DNA from: DSNY01 sp964539745
GTDB taxonomy: Bacteria > Pseudomonadota > Gammaproteobacteria > Burkholderiales > Burkholderiaceae_F
Length of the DNA stretch: 64,000 nt
Direction of reading: 5' to 3'
Assembly: GCA_964539745.1 (NCBI GenBank)
Contig: CAZIJU010000001.1
Location: 81,259 to 145,258, forward strand
A model generated the notes under the pieces. It was not told the DNA's origin. It saw only the letters and a program-made list of their open reading frames with translations, and did not search any database. Of this stretch, positions 56,985 through 64,000 are shown in pieces (the first letter of the stretch is position 1; every line of letters begins with the position of its first letter). The position numbers and the translations under genes are program-made.

Positions 56985-57783
56985 AGCGTTACCCAACCTC
57001 GTGACGCCGCGGCTGAGCATGCCCATCTCGCCTTTGCGACTGCCGGTTTCGTGTCCCGACCACGGCCCTGCGCCGGGGCAGCGATTTCGGCCTCCGCAGC
57101 GGCTGAGATTCCTCGCCTGCGGCTCGGAATGACAACGAGTGGGCGGATCGCCATCGCACAGCCCTGTCATCCCGACCCCGGCCTTGAGCCGGGGGAGCCC
57201 TGTCATCCCGACCCCGGCCTTGAGCCGGGGGAGGGATCTCGCCTTTGCTAAAGCGCGGGATTCCTCGCCTGCGGTTCGGAATGACAACGAGTGGGCGGAT
57301 CGCCATCGCACAGCCCTGTCATCCCGGGCGAATGCGAGGGATCTCGGCTTTGCCAACGCGCGGGATTCCTCGCCTGCGGTTCGGAATGACAACGAGTGGG
57401 CGGGTCGCCATCGCACAGCCCTGTCATCCCGAGCGAATGCGAGGGATCTCGGCTTTGCTAACGCGCGGGATTCCTCGCCTGCGGCTCGGAATGACGAGGG
57501 ACGTGAATTTGCAACGACGAGCCGTTCGGGCCAGGAATGATCGGGAGGAGCGGCTCGGATTGACGCGCCGGCGTCATTCCGACCCTTGCGCCAAGCGGGC
57601 GGAAAAATCTCGGCGTCGCACGCGGACGAGATTCCTCGCCCTTGGCTCGGAACGACGCGCCGGTGTCGATTCGGACCGACGAGGCGTACAGGGCTGGAAT
57701 GACGCGGCGGGCGCGCCGGGCGTGAGGCGTGCGGGCGGCGAACGTCCGCGGGTCGGCGGGTTGTCATCGGGACTGGTAACGCG
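56985..57783. mobile_element. Non-coding element between pntAA and pntAB (element G)
   Basis: Left end AGCGTTACCCAACC then TCGTGACGCC; a second start-like GAGCATTACCGATTC lies just before at 56970. Right end near 57776-57782 is diverged (GCGTTACCAGTCCCGATGAC when reverse-complemented). Inside are at least four palindromic units. Those at 57318-57390 and 57423-57495 are 73 bases each with a 105-base period including a nearly identical 32-base spacer that carries TCGCCATCGCACAGCCCTG. Earlier units have the CCCCGGCC...GGCCGGGG variant. The 900-base gap has no coding potential. Confidence 0.6.
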
Positions 57784-57838
57784 AACCGCGCCGCACGCGT
57801 ACGAACCCCGCCGGCGCGGCGCGCCGCACCGGCGGCAA

Positions 57839-58957
57839 TCACGCTTTCCTCCGGATCTCGCCCGCCATGCACAGCAGGCACGCAGCGACGATGTCGTCTT
57901 CAAGGTTGACGGTGAATTTGCCGTCCTTGTCGAAGACGAGCTTCAGAAAGTCGGCGACGTTGCGCGCATACAGCGCGGAGGCGTCCGCCGGCACCAGCGC
58001 GGGCAGGTTCGGCAGCCCGATGATCTGTACGTCGTACTTCGTCACCGTCTTGCCCAGCTCGGACAGCGCGCAGTTGCCGCCTTGCTCGACCGCCATGTCC
58101 AGGATCACCGAACCGGGCTTCATGCTCTTGACCATCTCCTCGGTCACGAGCACCGGCGCCTTGCGGCCTGGGATCAGCGCGGTCGTGATCACGATGTCCG
58201 CCAGCGCAACGCGTTTGGCGACCTCGGCGGCCTGCCGCTTCATCCAGGCCTCGGGCATCGGCCGCGCGTACCCGCCCACACCTTCGGCGATCTGCCGCTC
58301 CTCCTCGGTCTCGTACGGAACGTCGATGAACTTGGCGCCGAGCGACTCGACCTGCTCCTTGACCGCCGGGCGAACGTCGCTCGCCTCGATCACCGCGCCG
58401 AGCCGCTTGGCAGTGGCGATCGCCTGCAGCCCTGCCACCCCCGCACCCAGCACGACCACGCGCGCCGCCTTGATCGTGCCGGCCGCCGTCATCAGCATCG
58501 GCATCAGCCGGCCATACGTGTTCGCCGCGAGCAGCACCGCCTTGTACCCGGCGATGTTGGCCTGTGACGACAGCACGTCCATGCTCTGCGCGCGCGTGGT
58601 GCGAGGCGCGGCCTCCAGCGCGAAGGCGGTGAGCCCCGCGGCGTTCATCGCGGCGATTCCCGCCGCGTCGAACGGCTCGAGCATGCCGACGAGCACCGCG
58701 CCCTTCTTCATCATCGCAAGTTGCGCCGCCTCGGGGCGCCGCACGGTGAGCACGAGGTCGGCGCCGAACGCGTCGGCCGCAGTGCCGATCGTCGCGCCCG
58801 CGGCCGTGTACATCGCATCGGTCTGCGCGGCGCGCAGGCCGGCGCCTGCCTGGACGACGACGTCGTGTTTGCCGGCGACGAGCTTCTTGACCGTCTCCGC
58901 GGTGGCGGCCACGCGCGTCTCTCCCGGGCGCGTCTCGGCCGGAACTCCGATTCTCAT
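57839..58957 (-). CDS. pntAA: NAD(P) transhydrogenase subunit alpha, NAD-binding part
   Basis: 372 residues. The alanine dehydrogenase/PNT N-terminal (RIGVPAETRPGETRVAATAETVKKLVAGKHDVVVQAGAG) and NAD-binding domains (ARVVVLGAGVAGLQAIATAKRLGAVIEASDVRPAVKEQVESLGAKFID) are complete. Domain I binds NAD(H) on the cytosolic side. GGAG eight bases before the ATG. It is first in the operon pntAA-[repeat]-pntAB-pntB-pncA. Confidence 0.97.
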   Translation of the reverse strand: MRIGVPAETRPGETRVAATAETVKKLVAGKHDVVVQAGAGLRAAQTDAMYTAAGATIGTAADAFGADLVLTVRRPEAAQLAMMKKGAVLVGMLEPFDAAGIAAMNAAGLTAFALEAAPRTTRAQSMDVLSSQANIAGYKAVLLAANTYGRLMPMLMTAAGTIKAARVVVLGAGVAGLQAIATAKRLGAVIEASDVRPAVKEQVESLGAKFIDVPYETEEERQIAEGVGGYARPMPEAWMKRQAAEVAKRVALADIVITTALIPGRKAPVLVTEEMVKSMKPGSVILDMAVEQGGNCALSELGKTVTKYDVQIIGLPNLPALVPADASALYARNVADFLKLVFDKDGKFTVNLEDDIVAACLLCMAGEIRRKA

Positions 58958-59094
58958 CTGGGATGCTCCCCCTGCGTGTTGTTGCCGCGTCCGGGCCGCA
59001 TCACCCGGGTCCGCGAATTCTTGCGGCTAAACTTTACGCGAATCGCCGCATCGTCTCTAGCGCGAAGGCCGCCTCGCCGCCCGCGCCTTGATCC

Positions 59095-59580
59095 ATGTCG
59101 AATGTCTGGAAGCCGTCGGTCACCGTCGCCGCAATCGTCGAACGCGAGCAACGCTTCTTGCTCGTCGAAGAGCGCACGCGCGACGGCATCCGCATCAATC
59201 AGCCCGCCGGACACCTCGACCCGGGCGAGTCGCTCGCCGCCGGCTGCGCGCGCGAGGCGCTGGAGGAAACCGCGCACCCGTTCGTGCCGAAAGCGTTGCT
59301 CGGCGTCTACATGTTCCGCCACGCGCGCAACGCCGGCGCGCGCGACGATGTGACGTACGTTCGCTTTGCCTTCGTCGGCGAGCTGGGCGAGCGCATCGCC
59401 GGCCGCGCGCTCGATGACGGCATCCTGCGCGTGCTGTGGCTGACGGCCGACGAGCTGCGCGCCCGCGCGCACGAGCATCGCAGCCCGCTCGTGATGAGGT
59501 GCGTCGAGGACTACCTGCGCGGACAGCGCTATCCGCTCGAGCTGCTGTACACGCACCCGACCGTGATGGACGATCGATGA
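59095..59580 (+). CDS. Nudix hydrolase, NudJ-like
   Basis: 161 residues. The Nudix box GX5EX7REUXEE runs from G39 to E58 (GHLDPGESLAAGCAREALEE). The N-terminus KPSVTVAAIVEREQRFLLVEERTRDGIRINQPAGHLDPGE and the tail YLRGQRYPLELLYTHP are like NudJ, the HMP-pyrophosphate/nucleotide phosphatase that often precedes mnmA in proteobacteria. Here too mnmA follows, separated by repeats. Confidence 0.93.
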   Translation: MSNVWKPSVTVAAIVEREQRFLLVEERTRDGIRINQPAGHLDPGESLAAGCAREALEETAHPFVPKALLGVYMFRHARNAGARDDVTYVRFAFVGELGERIAGRALDDGILRVLWLTADELRARAHEHRSPLVMRCVEDYLRGQRYPLELLYTHPTVMDDR

Positions 59581-59599
59581 CGCATTCGCGCGCACGCGA

Positions 59600-59970
59600 G
59601 GCATCTCCGCCATTAAAAAAAGGGGGGGCGGGGAGGAGTTCGTCTTTCGCGCACACACCCAAAAATCCCCCCTGCCCCCCTTTGCGTAAGGGGGGTGAAG
59701 GCGCGTCAGAGCGCACCCCGTCGCCTGGTTGCGTGCGCTTTTCCTCCCCCCTTTGGAAAAGGGGGGCCGTGGGGATTTCGTCTGTCGCGCACACAACGAA
59801 AATCCCCCCTACCCCCCTTTGCGAATGGGGGGTGAAGGCGCGTCGGAGCGCACCCCATCGCCTGGTTGCGTGCGCTTTTCCTCCCCCCTTTGGAAAAGGG
59901 GGGCTTGGGGGGATTTCGTCTTTCGCGTGCACACCGAAGATCTCCCCTGCTCCCCTTTATGAAAGGGGGG
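59600..59970. repeat. 137-bp tandem repeat of G/C-run hairpins upstream of mnmA
   Basis: A unit containing GCGTGCGCTTTTCC then CCCCCTTTGGAAAAGGGGG recurs with a 137-base period (59731 and 59868), with partial copies on both sides. Each unit has a CCCCCCTTTGGAAAAGGGGGG hairpin, a second one of the form CCCCCCTTTGCGNAAGGGGGG, and GATTTCGTCTTTCGCGCAC between them. The last partial copy ends in GAAAGGGGGGTG directly before the mnmA start. It is unrelated to the GTCATCCC elements. It fills the 397 bases between the Nudix gene and mnmA; no gene seen. Confidence 0.9.
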
Positions 59971-59977
59971 TGTGGCG

Positions 59978-61102
59978 ATGAAGCCGCGCGTCGTCGTTGG
60001 CCTCTCGGGCGGCGTGGACTCGTCGGTCGCCGCGTATCTGCTGAAGCAGCAGGGCTACGAAGTCGTCGGCCTGTTCATGAAGAACTGGGAGGACGATGAC
60101 GACGACGAATACTGCTCGACGCGGCAGGACTGGATCGACGCGGCCTCCGCCGCCGACGTGCTCGGCATCGACCTCGAAGCGGTGAACTTCGCGGCCGAAT
60201 ACAAGGACCGCGTCTTCGCCGAGTTCCTGCGCGAGTACTCGGCCGGCCGCACGCCGAACCCCGACGTGCTGTGCAATGCCGAGATCAAGTTCAAGGCGTT
60301 TCTCGATCACGCGCTGCGGCTCGGCGCCGAACGCATCGCCACCGGCCACTACGCGCGCGTGCGCAGGATCGACGGCCGTTTCGAACTGCTGCGCGGCGTC
60401 GATCCGAACAAGGACCAAAGCTACTTCCTGCACCGGCTGAACCAGTCGCAGCTCGCGAAGACGCTTTTTCCGGTGGGGCACCTGCGCAAAAGCGAGGTGC
60501 GCGCGATCGCGCGCTCGATCGGATTGCCGAACGCCGCCAAGCGCGACTCGACCGGCATCTGCTTCATCGGCGAGCGGCCGTTTCGCGCGTTCCTCAACCG
60601 CTATCTGCCGATGCGGCCGGGCCCGATCAAAACACCCGACGGCCGCGTGATCGGCGAACACGTGGGGCTCGCCTTCTACACGATCGGCCAACGCAAGGGC
60701 ATCGGCATCGGCGGAATGAAGGGCGGCTCGGGCGAGCCGTGGTTCGTCGCGCGCAAGGACATGGCGACGAACACCCTGTGGGTCGTACCGGGGCACGATC
60801 ATCCGTGGCTGATGAGCGATGCGCTGCACGCGACCGATGCGTCGTGGATCGTGGGTGCGCCGCCCGCGGTTGGTGCGCGTCTGACCGCAAAGACGCGTTA
60901 CCGGCAGACCGATGCCGCATGCACCGTCACGCGCGTCGAAGGCGACGCGTTCGAGCTCGTCTTCGACCAGCCGCAGTGGGCGGTGACGCCGGGACAATCG
61001 GCCGTGCTCTACCAAGGCGAAGTTAGTCTCGGTGGCGGAGTGATCGAGCGCGCCGCGCTGCCTACACTGGCCGTTCGCGCAACCGCTGCGGAGGTACCCT
61101 GA
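59978..61102 (+). CDS. mnmA: tRNA-specific 2-thiouridylase MnmA
   Basis: 374 residues from the ATG at 59978; a GTG two codons upstream is also in frame. The PP-loop is SGGVDSS (10-16); catalytic cysteines are C99 (TPNPDVLCNAEIKF) and C195 (STGICFIGER). It adds sulfur at C2 of wobble uridine in tRNA-Lys, -Glu and -Gln. Its Shine-Dalgarno (GGGGGGTG) is the end of the upstream repeat. The stop overlaps the next start by one base (TGATG). Confidence 0.97.
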   Translation: MKPRVVVGLSGGVDSSVAAYLLKQQGYEVVGLFMKNWEDDDDDEYCSTRQDWIDAASAADVLGIDLEAVNFAAEYKDRVFAEFLREYSAGRTPNPDVLCNAEIKFKAFLDHALRLGAERIATGHYARVRRIDGRFELLRGVDPNKDQSYFLHRLNQSQLAKTLFPVGHLRKSEVRAIARSIGLPNAAKRDSTGICFIGERPFRAFLNRYLPMRPGPIKTPDGRVIGEHVGLAFYTIGQRKGIGIGGMKGGSGEPWFVARKDMATNTLWVVPGHDHPWLMSDALHATDASWIVGAPPAVGARLTAKTRYRQTDAACTVTRVEGDAFELVFDQPQWAVTPGQSAVLYQGEVSLGGGVIERAALPTLAVRATAAEVP

Positions 61103-62358
61103 TGAACCGTCTCGCGTTGCTGTTCACATGCACTTTGAGCGCGGCCGCTGCGGTCACGGCCGCGGGCTGCTCCGGTGGCAGCGGCTCGACGGGTTCGGCA
61201 CCGGCACCTGCACCTGCGCCGGCACCTGCACCGTCCGGTCCGCCGACGCTCAGCGCGGATACCCGATTCATGACGGGCCTGAGCAGTCCGTGGGACATGG
61301 CGTTCCTGCCCGACGGCACGATGTTCTTCACCGAGAAGTGCCGCGGTCTGTCGGTGCGGCTGCCGAACGGAACGGTCAATCGCCTGCTCGGCATGAGCGG
61401 ATCGACCGGTTACGCGAGCACCGCGAGCGATCTGTTCTGCCTCGGCCAGAGCGGCATGCACGGTGTGGCCGTCGACCCCGATTTCTCGACGAACCGCTAC
61501 GTGTACGTCTACTCGCCGTCGAACCTCAGCACGGCTCCGCGCACGAACCGCGTGCTGCGCCTGACGGTGGCGCAGAACCTTGCGTCGGTGAGCGGGCGCA
61601 CCGACATCGTCACTGACATCGCGTTCAAGGACCAGGCCAACGCCGTCGGCGGCGCCGGCGCGCACAGCGGCGGCCGCATTCGCTTCGGCCCCGATGGCTA
61701 CCTGTACGTCACGACGGGCGACAACCACAACGCCACGCTGCCGCAGGACCCGCAACGGCTCGGCGGAAAGGTGCTGCGCGTCGATCGCAACGGCGCGCCG
61801 GCCCCGGGCAACGCCGCGCCCGCAGGGTTCGACCCTCGCATCTACACCTACGGGCACCGCAACGTGCAGGGCATCGCGTTTCGACCCGGCAACGGACAAC
61901 CTTTCACCGCGGAGCACGGCCCGAATCACAGCGACGAGGTGACGCCGCTCGTACCGGGCGGAAACGGCGGCTGGGATCCGCAGAACCGGCCGAGCCTGAA
62001 CTGCCGAGACAACTACTGCGGCTACGCCGGCAACGCCAGCACCATGCCGATGACGGATACGGCGCGCTTTCCGAGCGCGATGCGACCGAGCTGGAACAAC
62101 AACGGCGCCTCGCAGGGCATGGGCCCCGCCACGTTCCTCACGGGCGCGCAGTGGAAGGACTGGGACGGCCGCCTCGCGGTCGGCATCATGGGTGCCAACC
62201 GGCTCGTGATCCTGCAGCTCGACGCCGCCGGCATAGCCACCGGCACAATTGACGCATCGCTGCCCGCCGCGCGCTACCGCTCGCTCGTGCAGGGCCCGGA
62301 CGGCAACCTCTACGTCGCCACCGACGCTGGCGAGATCTGGCGGGTCGTGCCGAACTGA
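61102..62358 (+). CDS. Lipoprotein, PQQ-dependent sugar dehydrogenase-like beta-propeller
   Basis: 418 residues. A lipoprotein signal peptide with lipobox TAAGC (C23) is followed by a Pro/Ala linker (SAPAPAPAPAPAPS) and a six-bladed propeller of the glucose/sorbosone dehydrogenase family (GLSSPWDMAFLPDGTMFFTEK, GQSGMHGVAVDPDFSTNRYVYVY, HSGGRIRFGPDGYLYVTTGD, YTYGHRNVQGIAFRPGNGQPFTAEHGPN, LVQGPDGNLYVATDAGEIWRVV). Members oxidise aldose sugars with PQQ in the periplasm. No PQQ synthesis gene is in this window. Anchored in the envelope. Confidence 0.9.
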   Translation: MNRLALLFTCTLSAAAAVTAAGCSGGSGSTGSAPAPAPAPAPAPSGPPTLSADTRFMTGLSSPWDMAFLPDGTMFFTEKCRGLSVRLPNGTVNRLLGMSGSTGYASTASDLFCLGQSGMHGVAVDPDFSTNRYVYVYSPSNLSTAPRTNRVLRLTVAQNLASVSGRTDIVTDIAFKDQANAVGGAGAHSGGRIRFGPDGYLYVTTGDNHNATLPQDPQRLGGKVLRVDRNGAPAPGNAAPAGFDPRIYTYGHRNVQGIAFRPGNGQPFTAEHGPNHSDEVTPLVPGGNGGWDPQNRPSLNCRDNYCGYAGNASTMPMTDTARFPSAMRPSWNNNGASQGMGPATFLTGAQWKDWDGRLAVGIMGANRLVILQLDAAGIATGTIDASLPAARYRSLVQGPDGNLYVATDAGEIWRVVPN

Positions 62359-62416
62359 CCCGCACTCGCGCACCGCATCCGGCCGGGATACGATGCGGAC
62401 TGCAACGCATTCGGCC

Positions 62417-62791
62417 ATGCCCTCCACGCTCGACACGAAACCGCTGACGCCGCAGGAGCGTGCGCTCGTCAATCCGCGCATCCGTCTGACGCCGCGCGAG
62501 CAGCTCGCGTTGCGCGCCGCCTTCGCCGAGACCCTGCCCGCCGGCGCCGAGGTGTTCCTGTACGGATCTCGGACCGACCGCAACGCCGCCGGCGGCGACA
62601 TCGACCTGCTGGTGCATGTCCCGGGCATCGACTTTGACGCCGAACTGCGGCTCGAAGGCCGGCTGCGCGCCGCCCTCGAAGCGCATCTGGGCGAGCGCAA
62701 AATCGATCTGCTGTTCACTCCGACACTGGACGAGTCGGCCAAGCCGTTCGTCCGGCTCGCCGCGCACGGCGCGGTCAGGCTCTATCCATGA
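62417..62791 (+). CDS. MNT-domain nucleotidyltransferase (MntA-like antitoxin)
   Basis: 124 residues from the ATG at 62417; an ATG at 62393 is also possible. The minimal nucleotidyltransferase motif is G50-S51...D61-D63 (YGSRTDRNAAGGDIDLLVHV). The stop overlaps the following HEPN gene as ATGA. In the HepT/MntA type VII toxin-antitoxin system MntA transfers AMP to a tyrosine of the HEPN toxin to silence it. Confidence 0.85.
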   Translation: MPSTLDTKPLTPQERALVNPRIRLTPREQLALRAAFAETLPAGAEVFLYGSRTDRNAAGGDIDLLVHVPGIDFDAELRLEGRLRAALEAHLGERKIDLLFTPTLDESAKPFVRLAAHGAVRLYP

Positions 62792-63258
62792 CTGCGCCCC
62801 GGCGCGAACTGCTGCAGGGGCTGCTGCGCGACCGCCTGCGGGAACTTCAGCGCACGCGCGACGCGCTGCAACTAAGTTATCGACGCGTCGGCGGCCCCGA
62901 CATGATCGACGTGCTCAGCGGCAGCGACGACGGACGGATCGAACTGGAGGCATTTACCGCGCGCTTCGCGCGGCTGGTCGACCTGTACGTGCAACAGGTG
63001 TTGCGCGCGATCGACGAGCTCGAAGGCCAGGACCCCGTACCGCCGATCGACCGCATCCTGCGCGCCGAGAAGCGCGGCTGGGTCGCCTCCGCATCCGAAC
63101 TCATTGCCGCCCGCGACCTGCGCAACCGCATCGCCCACGAATACGACGCCGAAGGCTGGCGGCTGATCGCGCGCGCCGCCTACGCGCTCGTGCCGCAGTT
63201 GCTGCTGTCGGTCGAGCGCACGATCGCCGCTTCCGGCCGCCTGCTTGCGCCGGGCTGA
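62788..63258 (+). CDS. HEPN-domain toxin (HepT-like)
   Basis: 156 residues, mostly helical. The HEPN RNase motif RX4HXY is intact at R112-H117-Y119 (RNRIAHEY), the tyrosine being the AMPylation site in characterised HepT. Residues 1-90 are amphipathic helices (LRELQRTRDALQLSYRRV, LVDLYVQQVLRAIDELEG). Coupled to the MNT gene by ATGA. The toxin would cleave RNA when not AMPylated. Confidence 0.85.
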   Translation: MTAPRRELLQGLLRDRLRELQRTRDALQLSYRRVGGPDMIDVLSGSDDGRIELEAFTARFARLVDLYVQQVLRAIDELEGQDPVPPIDRILRAEKRGWVASASELIAARDLRNRIAHEYDAEGWRLIARAAYALVPQLLLSVERTIAASGRLLAPG

Positions 63259-63630
63259 CAAGCGACGCCACCATCGTCGATCGATACACCGGCTGCGCAC
63301 CGCATTGCGAAAGCACCGCCATGTGCACCGGCATCGCGCGCGAGGTGCTGTCCCCGGCCGAACTCGCGCGCCGCTGCAACGCGCTTCAGCGCGACCGGTC
63401 TACGCCCGACTTCTGCGAGTGCGCCGCGAGCAGCCCGGCTCTTTCGCTCGCCCTGCCCGCAGGCACCTGATCGGCTGACCGACGCTCGCGGCTCTCGCGC
63501 GCTGGCGCAAACGGTGCGCGTACATCCGGGCCGGGTCAATCCGGTCACGGCGAAAGGCGGGGTGCCGCTGCCGCGCATCGAGTGCCGCAGCGCCGTTGCA
63601 GCGACGCACTCGGGCCGATACCATGCATGC
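63259..63630. other. 372-base stretch without a supported gene
   Basis: A 49-codon frame (63321-63470, MCTGIAREVLSPAELARRCN...) is the only one with some protein-like composition, but it has no ribosome-binding site and no recognisable family. No repeat of the other two families is present. CCATGCATGCATG immediately precedes the next gene. Confidence 0.5.
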
Positions 63631-63948
63631 ATGATCCGAACACCCGCCAACCTCGACCGGCGCAGTCTCGAGCTGCATCGCCTGATCGCGCACCGCGTTC
63701 AGTCGGACCCCTCGGCGCTGCGGCGTGCGGCCAAGAACATCCTCCGTTGGCGCAGCATCGACCCGCGCGGCTGCCCCGGCTGGGACGAATGGGAACGCAT
63801 TCTCGACGCAGGGCTCGCTGCCGCAGTCGAAGCCATGCTGGACCCCGGCGAGCGCGGGCAGTACCTGCGCTCCTGCACGCCCTTTACGCGCGTGCTGTCA
63901 CCGCGGGAGCGCGCTGAGTTCCTGAAATCGTGGAGCGCGAGCAAGTAA
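63631..63948 (+). CDS. Hypothetical helical protein, possible toxin-antitoxin component
   Basis: 105 residues: MIRTPANLDRRSLELHRLIAHRVQSDPSALRRAAKNILRWRS...GWDEWERILDAGLAAAVEAMLDPGERGQYLRSCTPFTRVLSPRERAEFLKSWSASK. The pattern (short helical protein ending in SPFxxVLxxxERxxFLKSW) resembles a family I have seen in front of nucleotidyltransferase- or toxin-like genes, but I cannot name it. The window ends 52 bases downstream, so any partner is not visible. Confidence 0.6.
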   Translation: MIRTPANLDRRSLELHRLIAHRVQSDPSALRRAAKNILRWRSIDPRGCPGWDEWERILDAGLAAAVEAMLDPGERGQYLRSCTPFTRVLSPRERAEFLKSWSASK

Positions 63949-64000
63949 TCTTACTGTGTCATAAACGTCGTCTTCCGCTTTGACCGCGACAGCGTGGACA

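Noticed and set aside
57318..57495. Direct repeats with similar spacers that might suggest a CRISPR array
   Set aside because: The repeated part is a 73-base palindromic unit and the 32-base spacers are nearly identical to each other, unlike CRISPR spacers. No cas gene is present.
63321..63470. 49-codon frame between the HEPN gene and the last gene
   Set aside because: No ribosome-binding site, no recognisable family and a composition not distinct from the surroundings.

Overview
The window is 64 kb of high-GC DNA with one 100-base run of N (31615-31714). Gene content and order point to a betaproteobacterium, probably Burkholderiales. Indicators are the run glnE / yhdP / carbon-nitrogen hydrolase / tldD / aroG, an ilvE gene overlapping a CHCC zinc-finger gene, a split pntAA-pntAB-pntB transhydrogenase, a DUF3422 protein, a PCu(A)C-DUF2946 copper pair and glcDEF. 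No rRNA, tRNA, CRISPR array, phage or transposase gene was seen. Most genes are core metabolism, but intergenic space is unusually rich in repeats.

Layout. 1-7133 (minus): a probable catabolic cluster with an amino-acid-synthesis-family protein, a UPF0280 protein, a 6-hydroxynicotinate-reductase-like Fe-S protein and a two-subunit molybdenum hydroxylase. 7.2-13.7 kb: a ferredoxin-NADP reductase, copper handling genes, a YheT-type hydrolase, a CHCC zinc finger and ilvE. 13.8-17.3 kb: two MFS transporters flanking azlCD. 17.4-31.4 kb: the glnE-to-aroG core, with plsC/cdsA-like lipid genes and an outer-membrane-like protein in between. aroG carries a leader peptide and attenuator. 32.5-38.5 kb: a PH-like membrane protein, a ribbon-helix-helix protein, an Ada-AlkA fusion with ogt, DUF1203, a DMT transporter and an M3 peptidase. 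38.8-47.1 kb: a cobalamin adenosyltransferase, FAD-linked 2-hydroxyacid dehydrogenases, glcDEF and lrgAB. 47.1-52.4 kb: a soluble three-GAF histidine kinase, a single-domain receiver and a sigma-54-type response regulator, followed by a small exported protein whose upstream DNA has a -24/-12 promoter and two palindromes. 52.4-59 kb: DUF3422, then pntAA-pntAB-pntB-pncA. 59-64 kb: a Nudix hydrolase, mnmA, a sugar-dehydrogenase-like lipoprotein and a MNT/HEPN toxin-antitoxin pair.

Most noteworthy points. (1) The signalling genes at 47.6-51.8 kb and the sigma-54 promoter next to them form a self-contained stimulus-to-output circuit with an unknown small exported protein as output. (2) aroG has a textbook Phe/Tyr leader-peptide attenuator. 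(3) A family of non-coding elements with related inverted ends (around GAGCRTTAC...CTCGTGACRCC) occurs at five intergenic sites. Each carries the palindromic unit GTCATCCCGAGC...GCTCGGAATGAC or tandem arrays of it, and one element of about 800 bp separates pntAA from pntAB. (4) A second, unrelated 137-bp repeat supplies the ribosome-binding site of mnmA.

All family names come from reading the translations and recognising motifs. No database search was run.
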